A stretch of DNA of 64,000 nucleotides, taken from Antennarius striatus (taxonomy: Eukaryota > Chordata > Actinopteri > Lophiiformes > Antennariidae). Position numbers and translations under genes: made by a program. Shown in pieces: positions 37,391 to 54,251 of the stretch. The notes below the pieces were generated by a model. The model worked only from the letters and a program-made list of their open reading frames with translations, ran no database searches and was not told the origin of the DNA. Where the stretch lies: assembly GCF_040054535.1 (NCBI RefSeq), contig NC_090783.1, forward strand, positions 7,212,001 to 7,276,000, written 5' to 3'. The first letter of the stretch is position 1, and each line of letters begins with the position of its first letter.

Positions 37391-38499
37391 CACATAAACT
37401 TCATTCATTAATTTTCTATACCCGCTTCCGCTGTCGCGGCACGTGGGGTGCTAGAGCCTATCACAGCTGACTGGGGGCCAGTGACATGCAGTGAGGTTCA
37501 TGGCTGGTGAGGCACTGATTTCATCATAATTAGATTTACAAACACATGAACCTACAGTCTAGCTTATTCACAATTTAAGAAGCAACAGTGAGTGGGTTAT
37601 TTTTCAAGTCTCATACCTGAATTATTTACGTACAAACAAACACACACTCAACACAAACGCACATTTGATTAAAAAAAAGACGTTATGTTGTTACCTACAT
37701 GTTTGTTTACAAGTTACGTTTACTTATAAATGAAGTCCATGCGCTGCTCCTTCTGAACAAAAGCAGCGGAAAAAAATTGAGTTGAGATATGTAAATCCTC
37801 CATTTTTGTAGTAAGGCAAGGCAAGGGGAAAACAGATGCATAGCTGTAGTTTGCTGTCACTTCTTCTACAGCCTAGGAAGAGGAATCCTTGGCCGAATCC
37901 CTTCGATCACCAGCTCCCCATACCATGAGGCGCGACAACTGCGGGCCTCACCTACTGCCTTTTTACAGCGGTTTCAGGACTGCTCAACTCAAGAAAGACG
38001 TTACACACATGCAGTTGTTGACAAAAAAACACTATACATTATATATATTATCTAAATAATGGAAATTTACTTCATAGAGCAAATGTGTTTGAACATTTTA
38101 ATAGCGACACATAGAGAGTTAGCATTACTCACTGTATAGCATGCCAGCACTGCTAGCTGAGTCATTGTACAATCCATGGTGAGGCACGGCTGGTTGGTGC
38201 CTCACCGCAGGTCTCTGCTCTGTATTTCAGCGGTAAATGAAAATTCAGCGATTTTGAGTGAAAATAACTTAAAATTGGTGATGTTAAATAGAAAATAACT
38301 TTATAATACGCATCACTGGATAAATATATCCATTTAATTTATTTCTTCCATTTTTAATTTTTTTTTCTTTCACGATGGCAGGTGAGGCCGTGCCTCTCAC
38401 CTGCCTCCCCTGACCGCACGTCACTGCTGGGGGTGTGAGGCATGGTACATTCCAGGTGCGATGTCAGTGCACTGCGGAGCCACATACAACCACATAAAC
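37391..38499 (-). mobile_element. SINE in 3' flank of copy C, split by a MITE
   Basis: The repeat (37400-38490) is in reverse orientation relative to 13060-13420. CACATAAAC is duplicated at 37391-37399 and 38491-38499. Copy D has the empty site (GACCACATAAACGTC, 48829-48843), proving insertion after the two copies separated. The body is interrupted by the element at 37479-38426. Confidence 0.8.
37479..38426. mobile_element. hAT-like MITE nested in the SINE
   Basis: Left end CAGTGACATGCAGTGAGG; right end, reversed, CAGTGACGTGCGGTCAGG. The target duplication is CTGGGGGC/CTGGGGGT (37471-37478 and 38427-38434, 7 of 8 identical). The 8-bp target duplication and CAGTG start fit hAT. It is 948 bp with no transposase frame. 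Confidence 0.8.
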
Positions 38500-38689
38500 A
38501 TTTTAAATGTATGTAAATGATTATTGTTTCTCAATTACTCAAGCACCCTGGAGATATTTTGGATTGTACATTAGTCACTGTCTGACACTGCCAAATCCAA
38601 AGAACTGATATGTGCTGAATTGTATTGTACTGTACTGTATTGTTTGGCCCTTTCTGATTTCTTATTTTTTGCATGTTTACGTAAGTATT

Positions 38690-39790
38690 TCAGATGATCA
38701 AAGAAATTTAAAAAGTCAAAGACAAAACAAGCAAACACAAAATGCAGTTTTTAAATGAAAGATTTTATTATTAAGGGAAAAGAAAAATCCTTCGGTTCTT
38801 CACACCTGAATTAAACACACACAGAGGCCTGATTACTGTCATACCAGTTCCTAGTCAAGAAGTCACTTCAATAGGACCTGCATGACAGTGAAATAGACCA
38901 AAAGAGCCTCAAAAGTCAAACATCATGCCGATATCCAAATTTCAGGAACAAATAAGAAACAAAGTAGCTGAGATCTGTTAGCCAGGAAAAGGTTATAAAG
39001 CCAATGAGAAAGACATTGAGCAAAAACCACCTGCACGGCAAAGTTCCAAGATGAAAACTACTGCTGAACAAAAACAACATTAAGGCTCATCTCAATTTTG
39101 CCAGAAAACATCTTCATGATCCCCAAGACTTTTGAGAAAATCCTCTGTGGTCTGACGAGACAAAAGTTAAACTCTTTTGAAGGTGTGTGTGCCTCATACC
39201 ACTTACATAATTTCAGAAAAAAACAGGTCAACAGTCCAATATGGTTTTGATAGCGTGATGGTCGGGGGTTGTTTTGCTGCTTCATGACCCGGAAGACTTG
39301 CTGGGATAAATGGAATCATGATATCTGCTGTCTATACCAGAAAATCCTAAAGGAGAATGTCTAGCCATCTGTTACTGACCTCAAGCTGAAATTAATTTGG
39401 GTTCTGCAGCAGGATGATGATCCAAAACACACCAGCAAGTCCACCTCTGAAGGGATTAAGTAAAACAAAATGAAGTGTTTGGAGTGGCCTAGTCAAAATC
39501 CTGACTCGAATCCTATTGAGATGCTGTGGTATGACCTTAAAAAGGAAGTCCATGTTAGAAAACCACCAATGTGGCTGAATTATGATTCTGCACAGCTGAG
39601 TGGGCCAAAATTATTTTACAGTGTAGTGCAAGACTCATTGCAAATTATTGCAAACGCTTTATTGCAGTTTACTGATTTATGCATAGTTAAATGCAGGAAT
39701 GATGTTCATTAACACCACTTTGATTTGTTTGATTTGGCCACAACAGTGAATCTGTTGTGATTTTTTTAAATTTGTTAAATCTGTGTGTTG
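38690..39790 (+). mobile_element. Tc1-like transposon remnant
   Basis: Degraded transposase on the plus strand. Recognisable pieces are GKVPR-like CACGGCAAAGTTCCAAG (39035), a VMVGGCFAAS segment (about 39260), the QQDDDPKHTSKST motif (about 39415) and [20 protein letters not shown] (about 39480), which includes the third catalytic acidic region. Stops and frameshifts abound. Confidence 0.8.
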
Positions 39791-39904
39791 TCTGTGTGAG
39801 ATTTTGTTTGTGCTAATAGAAACTGAACAGAGAACAGTCATTATATCCATGGGGTTTATGCTTGCAGCAGCTGTATTTTCAGTCCTGTTGGAGATCCATT
39901 ACTG

Positions 39905-40401
39905 TACTGCAATAAAGTTCACATAGTAATTCACAGTGGAAAAGTCAAAGGTTAATTCACTGTCAGTACAATATTAACTTATATGTCATCTAGAAAAGAG
40001 ACAAGTTGTTTCATCTGCTCTCGCCAATTTATGATCCTACTATGGTGAAGCCATGAATCGCCCTGTATAACAAAAATCTGCCTTCAAAAGGTGGGTGTAC
40101 AGTAAATCTGTGACAGTGTCATGGTTTTTCTGAGTCAATCAGAGTTAAGAGCAAGACGGATCATAGCATCAACACAACAGAATGAGTAGATTATGGTTTT
40201 TATGTCAGATTATACTGGTTACAGCAACTTCCTGGTCAATTTGGTAACAGTTGTATCTCCTTTCATTCTCTTACTGGATGAGGGGTAGGCCAACCTACCT
40301 CAAGCTGTGCTGTGCTCGGTAGCTGTGGTGGGGGTAAACGTCACCAGTATGCTGCCAGAAACAAGTGCATGCCAGAGAACACAGATATAGAGCAGCAGTG
40401 A
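39905..40401 (+). pseudogene. Collapsed slc22a7-like copy: upstream region fused to last exon
   Basis: 39905-40203 aligns with the promoter region of copy E (57080-57385): GTCAGTACAATATTAACTT, CCTA.TATGGTGAAG, GTACAGTAAAT, a CAATCAGAG block, and GATCATAGCA.CAACACA. At about 40204-40212 it changes abruptly to exon 9 sequence (ACTGGTTACAGCAACTTCCT... to TGA at 40399-40401). Exons 1-8 are gone. The exon 9 part has an in-frame TAG (GAGGGGTAG, about 40280) and small deletions, for example in the LPETSNK codons. Its 3' UTR most resembles that of copy B. The junction could be a deletion using a short CAG microhomology. Confidence 0.88.
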
Positions 40402-40473
40402 CAGTCAACTCAATCATTTTTGATTCATGACCTTTCGTGGTATTGTCACAGATTTGTAAAATATGTATTTTAC

Positions 40474-40595
40474 CCACCATGGTGCACTGGTGTACTCAGA
40501 GTATACTCTGCTTCACAGCCTGAGTCCGCTGGGATAGGCTCCAGCAACCCTGCAACCTGCGACAGCAGAAGAAGCAGGTATTGACGATGTATCTT
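40474..40595 (+). mobile_element. 5'-truncated SINE in the 3' flank of the relic
   Basis: Contains GGTGCACTGGTGTACTC, then GCTGGGATAGGCTCCAGCA and CCTGCGACAGCAGAAGAAG, the 3' part of the SINE. TGTATTTTAC is duplicated at 40464-40473 and 40596-40605; copy B retains the uninterrupted site near 21831-21845. Confidence 0.7.
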
Positions 40596-41029
40596 TGTAT
40601 TTTACTATTTACCTATCAAGTTCAGATTTTCACCAGAAAGTCTTGATTCCAAGTTTTTGACTGTGATGCCCTTTCCACCTGTTTGGGAACAACTGTTTGG
40701 CGCAATACTGTACTTTTGTAATAGGCCGACAGCCTGTAAACCATTATGTTTTTCTTTATTGTAACCAATTCACTGAACACTCAGGCACATTAGAATTATA
40801 TTCAATTAATTGAACAATGCACAGTACAATAGTATTGGGAGCTGCTTCTCAAGTGCAACACAAAAAATGCCTCAAAAAACTTTTGTATCGTACTTGTATG
40901 AAAATATAATACAATACAATAAGCCATTTCTAAAGCTTTGGGATTCCAGCAAACCACAGTGAGAGCCATTACCCACAACTGCTGAAACATAGAACAGTTG
41001 TAAACCTTCCCAGGAGTTGCTAGCCAAAC

Positions 41030-41417
41030 AACATTACCCCAAGATCACAGCAATTACTCATCCACAGTTACAAAAGACCCCACAACAACATCCAAAGAAC
41101 TGCAGGTCTCATTGGCCACTTTCAAGGTCAGTGTTCATGACTCCACCATGAGAAGGACATTTAGCAAAAACCGCCTGCACGGCAAAGTTCCAAAATAAAA
41201 ACCACTGCTGAACAAAAACAAAATTAAGGCTCATCTCAATTTTGCCAGAAAACATCTTCATGATCCCCAAGACTTTTGAGAAAATCCTTAACAAAAGTTC
41301 AATTCTTTTGAAGGTGTGTGCACCTCATACCACTTACATAATTTCAGAAAAAAACATGCCAACAGTCCAATATGGTTTTGATAGTGTGATGGTCTGAGGT
41401 TGTTTTGCTGCTTCACG
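41030..41417 (+). mobile_element. Tc1-like transposon fragment
   Basis: Shares long stretches with 39020-39290 (AGCAAAAACC.CCTGCACGGC, TCTCAATTTTGCCAGAAAAC, CAGTCCAATATGGTTTTGAT), so it is another copy of that Tc1 family. It stops abruptly at GCTTCACGACCTG, where Penelope-like sequence begins. Confidence 0.75.
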
Positions 41418-41815
41418 ACCTGTGGATATCCTGACTGGACCTTTGTGAAAGCTCACACAAGATCCAGAAAGGAGAACAACCCAGTGAGGATGGAAGAGAG
41501 CAAGCACAATGGTATAGTGATCCCATATGTGTCTGGAGTGTCGGAAAAGCTGAGGAGGATCTTTAACAAACACAAGGTTCATGTGTATTTATGCCGGGCA
41601 ACACCCTCCGACAAAGACTGGTCCACCCAAAAGACCCCACACCACACAGTCAGAAGAGCAATCTGGTGCATGCAGTTAAATGCAACGAGGAATGCTCAGA
41701 TGTCTACATAGGGGAAACCAAACAACCACTACACACACACATGGCTCAACACAAAAGAGCCAACTCAGCAGGGCAGGACTCAGCAGTCTTCCTTCCTTCC
41801 TTCCTTGATTAAACC
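41418..41815 (+). mobile_element. Penelope-like retroelement GIY-YIG endonuclease fragment
   Basis: Two overlapping frames read VIPYVSGVSEKLRRIF and then VHAVKCNEECSDVYIGETKQ, PLHTHMAQHKRANSAGQDSA. The C..EC.D-YIGET-Q-L--R--QH pattern is that of the GIY-YIG domain at the C-terminus of fish Penelope-like elements. A frameshift near 41595 separates the halves; the reverse transcriptase is not present. Confidence 0.8.
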
Positions 41816-41911
41816 TGCCTTACTAGTTTTGTGAAATTGTCATATTGCAAATAGTGCTCTACCTATGAACCCAATTTCTGAGTCATTATTTGTTAAATTT
41901 CAATAACTGCA

Positions 41912-42600
41912 GGCAACATAGTAGTGCAGTGGATAGCACTGTTGCTCTCCAAGTTCAAGTTCTTTTCAGGTGAAGTTTGTATGTTCTCCTTGTGTCTGCG
42001 TGGGTTTTGTGAGAAATTGTTTGCATTAAAGTTTTGAGTCATTGTGCCTTTTGGGGGTTTGGCATGATTTTACAATGGCTTGAGACTAAAGAGTTGTTAA
42101 TGCAGTAAGGGACATATCACTGACCCTAGAAAAGATTAATCACATGAGGTGATAATCCTTCCTGGAAGACATGAGGTCTTAGTAGCCACGGGGTAAAGAT
42201 CTGTGTGCTGTAAAATGTAAATATGTTGTTGGGTTGGGCTTCAAACAGGTATAAAAGATCAAATAACTGTAACAATTTTGAAAGCATTACTCTCAAAGTG
42301 CTCTGCTCTTCATACTGGTATGTATTAAAGAGAAATGACAGATCACACAGTGTCGGTAACTTGTAATTCTTTAGAGAGTTAGCAACTCTCATTTAGCAGG
42401 AAGAATTTCCCTGACAGTTCTCTCCAGGTTCTCTGGTTTCCTCCTATCTCAGAAAACATGTAGTTTAGGTGAACTGGTCATGTCAAAATTGCCCATGGGT
42501 GTGAGTGTCTGTGAATGGTGGTTGGTCTTCCATGTGGCTCCCCTGTGCACCTGGAATGTCCTGTAGTCTGCTGGAACAAGCTCCAACAACCCCTGCATTA
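41912..42600 (+). mobile_element. Diverged SINE split by a solo LTR
   Basis: 41912-42007 (AGTAGTGCAGTGGATAGCAC, TTTGTATGTTCTCCTTGTGT) and 42417-42600 (GGTTTCCTCCTATCTCAGAA, GTGGCTCCCCTGTGCAC) are the two parts of one SINE in plus orientation. Confidence 0.7.
42008..42416. mobile_element. Solo LTR inside the SINE
   Basis: The 409-bp insert begins TGTGAGAAATTG and ends TTTCCCTGACA (TG...CA). It contains GGTATAAAAG (TATA box) near 42250. The SINE resumes with GTTCTCTCC after leaving at GCGTGGGTTT, so a 4-5 bp target duplication is likely but imperfect. Orientation is probably plus, from the TATA box. Confidence 0.6.
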
Positions 42601-42719
42601 TTTTTCATTGAAAAAGCCCAAATGTCACACTGATACGACCGTTACAGTCTTGAACTACAATCAAAGTCCACTGATTACAGAAACAAAGCTTTTCACATCC
42701 ACTTACTGAAAGACTAACA

Positions 42720-43550
42720 TTTCCCTCAGATTTAAATCCCAGTTTAATGCTTGAATATAAAAGGATAATTTAGTGACAAAGCAACCACATTCGAACAGCA
42801 TGACATGATGTCATTACCCCAATCTCAACATGAGCATGATGTTCAAATTGAAGTATCCAGTGTAAACATGAGAACATAACAGGTTTCTTCGAAATTCCAT
42901 GAATTTGAAAGAAACCTGTCTCAAAATAAAATTCCATATTCATATGGAGTATTGTAATTTGGTACTATTCTGGACATGGATAATGGGAAGCAGACTTGTT
43001 AGATGTTGGTAGGAGGTTTGACCAACAATGTCTTGAAAGAGGGTTTCATGAACACCAACTCCAAACATCATGTGGCCACTGAGATGAAGATAGTTTATCT
43101 GTTGGACGTTAACTATGTTTTGTTCTTTTCTGTGTGTAAAATATCTGACAGATTAGAATGATTTCTCTGACAAAAGCAGATGTTCACGCGTCATTCCTCT
43201 CTGTCAATGGATCAAACACATTCACTAAGGCCTCTAGAATGCTGTCATACTTTTATTCATATCCTGCAACGTTGTTGAATGTCAGTGAAAAAAAATCATT
43301 TAACGTTACAGTGAAATAAAATATTAACTTCATGTAAATGAAGAAATTACAAATCCTACTATGGCAAAACAGTAACCCGCATTACATGACGCTAATTTGA
43401 TCATGTTGCTGTCGCGTAAAAACGTGCCAACGTCATGAGAACCAATCAGAGTCGGGTCGGGGAATTTGCTGTCCAGGTCTCAGTCAGGACTGGAAAGAAG
43501 AGAGGCATTCCGGTTTCAAAGGCAGACGTGCATCTAATCCGTAGTCCACA
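42720..43550 (+). promoter_or_regulatory. Putative promoter region of copy D
   Basis: Aligns with 25500-26239 upstream of copy C. The CCAAT box is at 43442-43446, about 109 bp from the ATG, within AACGTGCCAACGTCATGAGA. The CRE of copy C is degraded here. Confidence 0.55.
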
Positions 43551-48608
<5,058 letters not shown>

Positions 48609-49635
48609 TATGGGACCCAACTGTTTCACAAGTTTCCCCTGCATGGATTTCACCTAGTAATTTACATGTCTGAGATTAGTTTGCGTTTTATGACAAAGGT
48701 CTCTTTTGTCAGGATTTACAATCCTTTGCAAAAATATTTTCCTGAATAGTTGGGGCCTACTGTTTTTAGGTGAGTCACGTTCAGTTGTGTTCTGTTGTAG
48801 TAATATGCCAAAAGGCTGACAACCTGATGACCACATAAACGTCTTGAATGTATTTAAGTGATTTTTGTTTCTCAAACACCCAAGCACCCTGAAGGTATTT
48901 TGGGTTGTATATCGGTCATTGCCTGACACTATCATGGCAGGTAGCTGGCCACCAAGTACAACAGTTACGTTCCTTAATTAAAGAAATAAAACGGCAGAAA
49001 GAATTTATTTGTGACTTGTAGTCAGCTGCAGTAAAGTTACCTCTGAGTGTGAGGGTAAGAGATCATGCTTCTGCTGAGGTGGCAGAGTTTAAAAAACAGG
49101 AAACTTAGGTCATATCAGTGAAATACCTCACTATATTTAGACAATTAAACAGAACTGTAAACCTAGACAAATTTACAAAGTGTTGAAATATTTTATGTGC
49201 ACATTTCCCTCAATGAGTTTGCAGTTGCAGATTTGCAAAAGAGGGGGTTGCGTCACAATATATTGCAAAATATTGATAGATAACTATAGAATGTATAATC
49301 TATATATCTGGGACCATGTGGATTTCCAACAGATGTTCTCCAGTATTTACGGTGATTGGGATGTAGTTCAGTGGATTATTTATCAGAAATATCAACCTCC
49401 TGCCAGTTTTTCCCCGTGCATCTCTTCCAAGTTAGGGCCTTTGCAGATGCAATAACATTGTTAGTTATCTTAGTTATCTATTTAATGCTGGATTGTGAGC
49501 ACTAATTCAACCATGGAGGCCACAGCATGAGAGAATTCGACAAACAGGTATGGCCTTGGACTGTCGAAGCAAGAAACTGTCTTATTGAACATTTGTCACG
49601 TAGGGTCTGCTGGACCTGGGCTTGTCATGAACTTC
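48609..49635. other. 3' flank and spacer after copy D
   Basis: The first 350 bases align with the 3' flank of copy C (TTTCACAAGTTT..., GTAATATGCCAAAAGG, CAAGCACCCTG.AG.TATTTTGG). No gene was found in the rest. Confidence 0.5.
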
Positions 49636-51348
49636 ATATTCTTCTTATTCTTCTCCTTTTCCCTTCAGGGGTCACCACAGCGAATCAGTTTCCTCCATCT
49701 AACCCTGTTTTCGGCATCCTCTTCTCTCACACCAACTGCCATCATGTCCTCTTTCACTACATCCATAAGCCTCGTCTTTGGTCTTCTTCTAAGCCTCCTG
49801 CCTGGCAGTTCAAAACTCAGCATCCTTCTACCAATTTATATTCACTAGATCTCCTCTGGACATGTCCAAACCATCTCAGTCTGGTCTCTCTGACTTTATC
49901 TGCAAAACCTCTAAAATGTGCTGTCCCTCTGATGTACTCATTCATGATCCTATCCATCCTGGTCACTCTGAGTGACCAGGATGGATAGGATCAGGAACAT
50001 CGCTGGTCTCACCACAGTTTTGTACACCTTTCCTTTCATTTTAGCTGAAAATCTTCTATCACACATCACACCTGACACTTTCGTCCACCTGTTCCATCCT
50101 GCCTGTACACGCTTCTTCACCTCTTTTCCAGACTCTCCATTGCTCTGGACTGTTGACCCTAAGTACTTAAAATCCTCCACCTTCTTGATATCTTCTCCCT
50201 GTAACCTCACTCTTCCACTTGGGTCCCTGTCATTCACACACATTTACTCTGTCTTACTGAGGCTAACCTTCATTCCTCTCCTTTCCAGGACAAACCTCCA
50301 CCTCTCTAGCTTCTCCTCCACCTGTTCTCTATTCTCACTACAGATCACATTGTCATCTGCAAACATCATAGTCCATGGAGATTCCTGTCTAACATCATCT
50401 GTCAGCCTGTCCATCACCATAGCGAACAAGAAGGGGTTAAGGGCTGATCCCTGATGCAGTCCCACCTCCACCTTGAACTCCTCTGTCACACCAACAGCTC
50501 ACTTCACCACTATCTTGCAGTCCTCATATATTTCCTGCACCACTCTAACATACTTCTCTGCCACTCTAGACTTCCTCATACAATACCGAAGTTCCTCTCT
50601 GGGCACCCTGTCATAAGCTTTCTCCAGATCTACAAAAACACAATGCAGCTCCCTCTGGCCTTCTCTGTACTTCTCTATCAACATCCTCATAGCAAATACT
50701 GCATCTGTCGTACTCTTTTTCGGCATGAAACCATACTGCTGCTCACAAATGCTCACTGCTTCCACTACTCTTTCCCATAACTTCAATGTATGGCTCATCA
50801 GCTTTATTCCTCTGTAGTTGCCACAACTGTGCACATCTCCCTTGTTCTTAAAAATGGGCACCAGCACACTTCTCCATTCCTCAGGTATCTTCTCACTATC
50901 TAAGATCCTGTTGAACAACCCAGTCAGGAACTCTACTACTACCTCCCCTAGACACTTCCAAACCTCTACAGGTATATCATCAGGACCAACTGCCTTTCCA
51001 CTTGTCATCCTCTTCAATTCCCTCCTCACTTCATCCTGACTAATCTTTGCTACTTCCTGGTCCACAACAGTCACCTCTTCTAGTCTTTGTTTGCTCTCAT
51101 TTTCCACGTTCATCAACTCTTCAAAGTACTCTTTCCATCTTCCCATCACACTAATGGCACCTGTCAATAGAATTCCATCCATATCCTTAATCACCCTAAC
51201 CTGCTGCACGTAATTTCCATCTCTGTCTCTCTGTCTTGCCAACCTGTATATATCAGTCTCTTCCCTCCTTACTGTCCAACGTAGCATCATAAGTCATCAT
51301 AAGCCCCTTGTTTGGCCTTTGCTACCTCTACCTTCACCTTTACCTTTA
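49636..51348 (-). mobile_element. RTE-like LINE, 3' part with reverse transcriptase
   Basis: Minus strand: the long frame 50499-51290 carries RT motifs GPDDIPVEVWK, LVPIFKNKGD, NYRGIKLMS, YGFMPKKSTTDAV and FVDLEKAYDRVP; the next frame (50244-50489) has the catalytic MFADD. The C-terminal connector and 3' end follow (LQGEDIKKVEDFKYLGS; terminus near 49640). A deletion near 49945-49993 is marked by a palindrome. The 5' half continues at 54252-55385 beyond an inserted LINE. Confidence 0.88.
49945..49993. repeat. Perfect 23-bp palindrome with 3-nt loop inside the RTE-like LINE
   Basis: 49945-49967 pairs exactly with 49971-49993 around CTG; the sequence includes ATCCTATCCATCCTGG and its reverse complement. 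Confidence 0.97.
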
Positions 51349-54251
51349 AAATGGACATGCTACGCCTCCAGCTGCGGGTCTGGGAGGAGATGAGGAGCCG
51401 CTGTGTGGTCGGCCTGACGGAGATCTGGCTCAACAACAGCTTTCTAGATCTATGGATTACAGCTGTTCCGAGCGGACCGGGACCATCGATCAGGGAAAAC
51501 ACGTGGGGGAGGACTGTGTACATACGTGAACAGGGGTTGGTGCACAAATAGTGAACTGGTCAAGAGCTACTGCTCCGAGGCGATAGAACACGTGACTGTT
51601 AAATGCCGGCCGCACTATCTTCCTCGTGAGTTCATGGTGGTGTTCGTCACCATTGTTTACATCCCGCCGGGTGCTAATGCTAATGCTAACGAAGTGTTAC
51701 GTGAGCTGCACGACACCATCAGCTCACTGCAGACCAGGCACCCGGAGGCGTTTTACGTGGTAGCAGGAGACTTCAACCACGTTAAACTGACTGACACACT
51801 GCCCAGTTTTTACCAGCACGTCACCATCCCCACACGTGGGGACAACACGCTGGACTGTGTATACACCAACCTACACGGCGCATACAGGTCCCTCCCCCGA
51901 CCACACCTCGGCCTATCAGACCACATCTCCATCCTGATGGCCCCAGCATATCGTCCCTGGGTGAAATCCCTCAAACCCACGAGGAGAACTGTCACTGTGT
52001 GGTCCCAGGATGCAGCCCCAGTGCTCCAGGACTGTTTCCAGCACACAGACTGGCAGATGTTCAGGGAGGCAGCCACACAGGGGGGAGAGGTGAACCTGGA
52101 GGAATTCACTTCCTCTGTCCTCGGGTTCATCTCCAAGTGTGCGGACGATGTCACTAACACCACAACGATCACCGTTTACCCGAACCAGAACTCCTGGCTG
52201 AATGCAGAGATGAGAGCTCTGCTGAAGGCCAGGGATGCTGCTTTCAGGGTGGGGGAGACAGGGGCACTAAGGGCAGCGAGGAGGGCTCTGGATAAGGGAA
52301 TAAAGGAGGCCAAATCCACTTATGTTCAAAAGATCCAGGGTCACCTGACCTCAGGGGACCCACGGAGCATGTGGAAGGGCATCAAGTGCATCACTAACTT
52401 TAACACCAGGAATGCACAGGGCCCGACAGACCCCTCCCTAGCAGATGCCCTCAACAAATTTCATGCCCGCTTTGAGGACCCCAACACCCCCCCAAGCACC
52501 AAACTAACACACACCCCCACGACACGCCCCTCAGTGTGACCACAGAGGATGTGAGGAGGACCTTGCAAAAGATCAATCCTCGCAAGGCTGCAGGCCCCGA
52601 CGGCGTCCCAGGGAGAGTACTGAAGGACTATTCCCACCAGCTAGCAGAGGTGTTAACAGACATCTTTAACACCTCACTGCAGCTAGCAATGGTCCCCAGC
52701 TGCCTGAAGTCCGCCGCCATCGTCCCGGTCCCCAAAGGCCACTCAGTGAAGGAGCTGAATGACTATCGGCCGGTGGCCCTCACCCCGGTAGTCATGAAGT
52801 GTTTTGAGAAGCTAGTCATGGCACACATAAAGGACTCGGTAGACGTTACGGTGGACCCCCACCAATATGTCTACAGGAGGAACCGCTCCACCGACGACGC
52901 CATCTCCTCTGTGGTTCACACATCCCCCACCCACCTGGAGAGCAAGGACTCCTACATCCGCCTGCTCTTCCTGGATTTTACCTCCGCGTTCAACACCTGG
53001 GACTGTCTGCCACCACAGGGAACTGGGTCCTGTACTTCCTGGCAGACAGATCACAGACTGTCAGGATTAACAACACAGTCTCCTCCCCCATCGCCCTCAG
53101 CACCGGGTCCCCACAGGGTTGCGTGCTCAGCCCCCTCCTGTTCACCCTACTGACGTATGACTGCTCAGCAAAACACCCGAGCTGTCATATCGTAAAGTTC
53201 GCAGACGACACAGTAGTGGTGGGACCCATCCACAACAATGATGAGTCCAAATACAGAGAGGAGGTGGAGCACCTGGTGCACTGGTGCAGACACAACAACC
53301 TCTGCATCAATGTGGGGAAGACCAAGGAGATGGTGGTGGACTTCAGGAAGAAAAGTCACTCCCCTCCCCCCCTGCACATCGGAGGAGCAGCTGTGGAGGT
53401 GGTCTCCAGCTACAGGTACTTGGGGGTTCAACTCACTGAGGACCTCACCTGGAGCTGTAACACCTCCTACTTGCTCAGGAAGGCCCACCAGCGACTCTAC
53501 TTCCTCAGGAAGCTGGGGTGTGCTGGACTGGGGAGCCCTGTCCTGAAGGCTTTCTACGGGGGAGCGGTGGAGAGCATCCTCACCACCAGCATCACTGTGT
53601 GGCACGGCAGCTGCTCTCCAGAAGACAGGAAAGCTCTGCAGAGGGTGGTGAAGGCTGCACAAAGGACTGTAGGGGGTGGCCTACCTACCACCACAGAAAT
53701 CTACATGAGTAGGTGTAGAAGGAGGGCCACCCACATCATGAGAGACCCCACCCACCCAGCAAACTGTCTCTTCCAACCCCTCCCCTCAGGCAGGAGACTA
53801 CGGAGCATCCGGAGCAGGACCACCAGGCTGAGGAACAGCTTCTTTCCAGAGGCTGTTAGACAGCTGAACTCCTGCGGTGCTCTGTAGTCACCCTCACGAC
53901 GCCCCATATGTCACCACAGACACACGGGGATCTGGTGCAATATGATGCTTCATCAGGTGCAATAGATGGAGCACCAACATACTTAAGCTGCTACACTGTA
54001 AATAGATTTTGCTGTTCAGACACTTTCAATTTACACTTTACACTTTATACCGTATATCTACCATTCTTAACTTTTCTCTGTTCTCTTATTTATCTTACAT
54101 TTTTAACTTATCTTTACTTAACTTATCCTATTTATCTTATTCTATCTTATTTATCGACCGGGCTTACTGGGACCTTCAGAGACATATTTCGTATTGTCAT
54201 ATGTAAACGTGTGTCAGCATGACAAATAAAGACTCTGATTCTCTGATTCTC
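51349..54251 (+). mobile_element. Rex1/L2-like LINE, nearly complete, inserted in the RTE-like element
   Basis: Plus strand: endonuclease segment from 51357 (GLTEIWLNNSFLDL) continuing in 51526-52539 (GDFNHVKL, HLGLSDHISIL), then RT in 52536-53153 (INPRKAAGPDGVPGRVLK, LNDYRPVALTPVVMKCFEKL, LFLDFTSAFNT) and 53123-53887 (FADDTVVVG, GVQLTEDLTW). Frames shift at about 51530 and within 52990-53130 around the PQGC.LSP motif, so it is inactive. The 3' end is ACAAATAAAGACTCTGATTC with a short CTGATTCT repeat, typical of L2-like elements. Confidence 0.9.

Noticed and set aside
50499-53887. Host genes with reverse transcriptase or endonuclease domains
   Set aside because: Frames are parts of LINEs with frameshifts and typical 3' tails.
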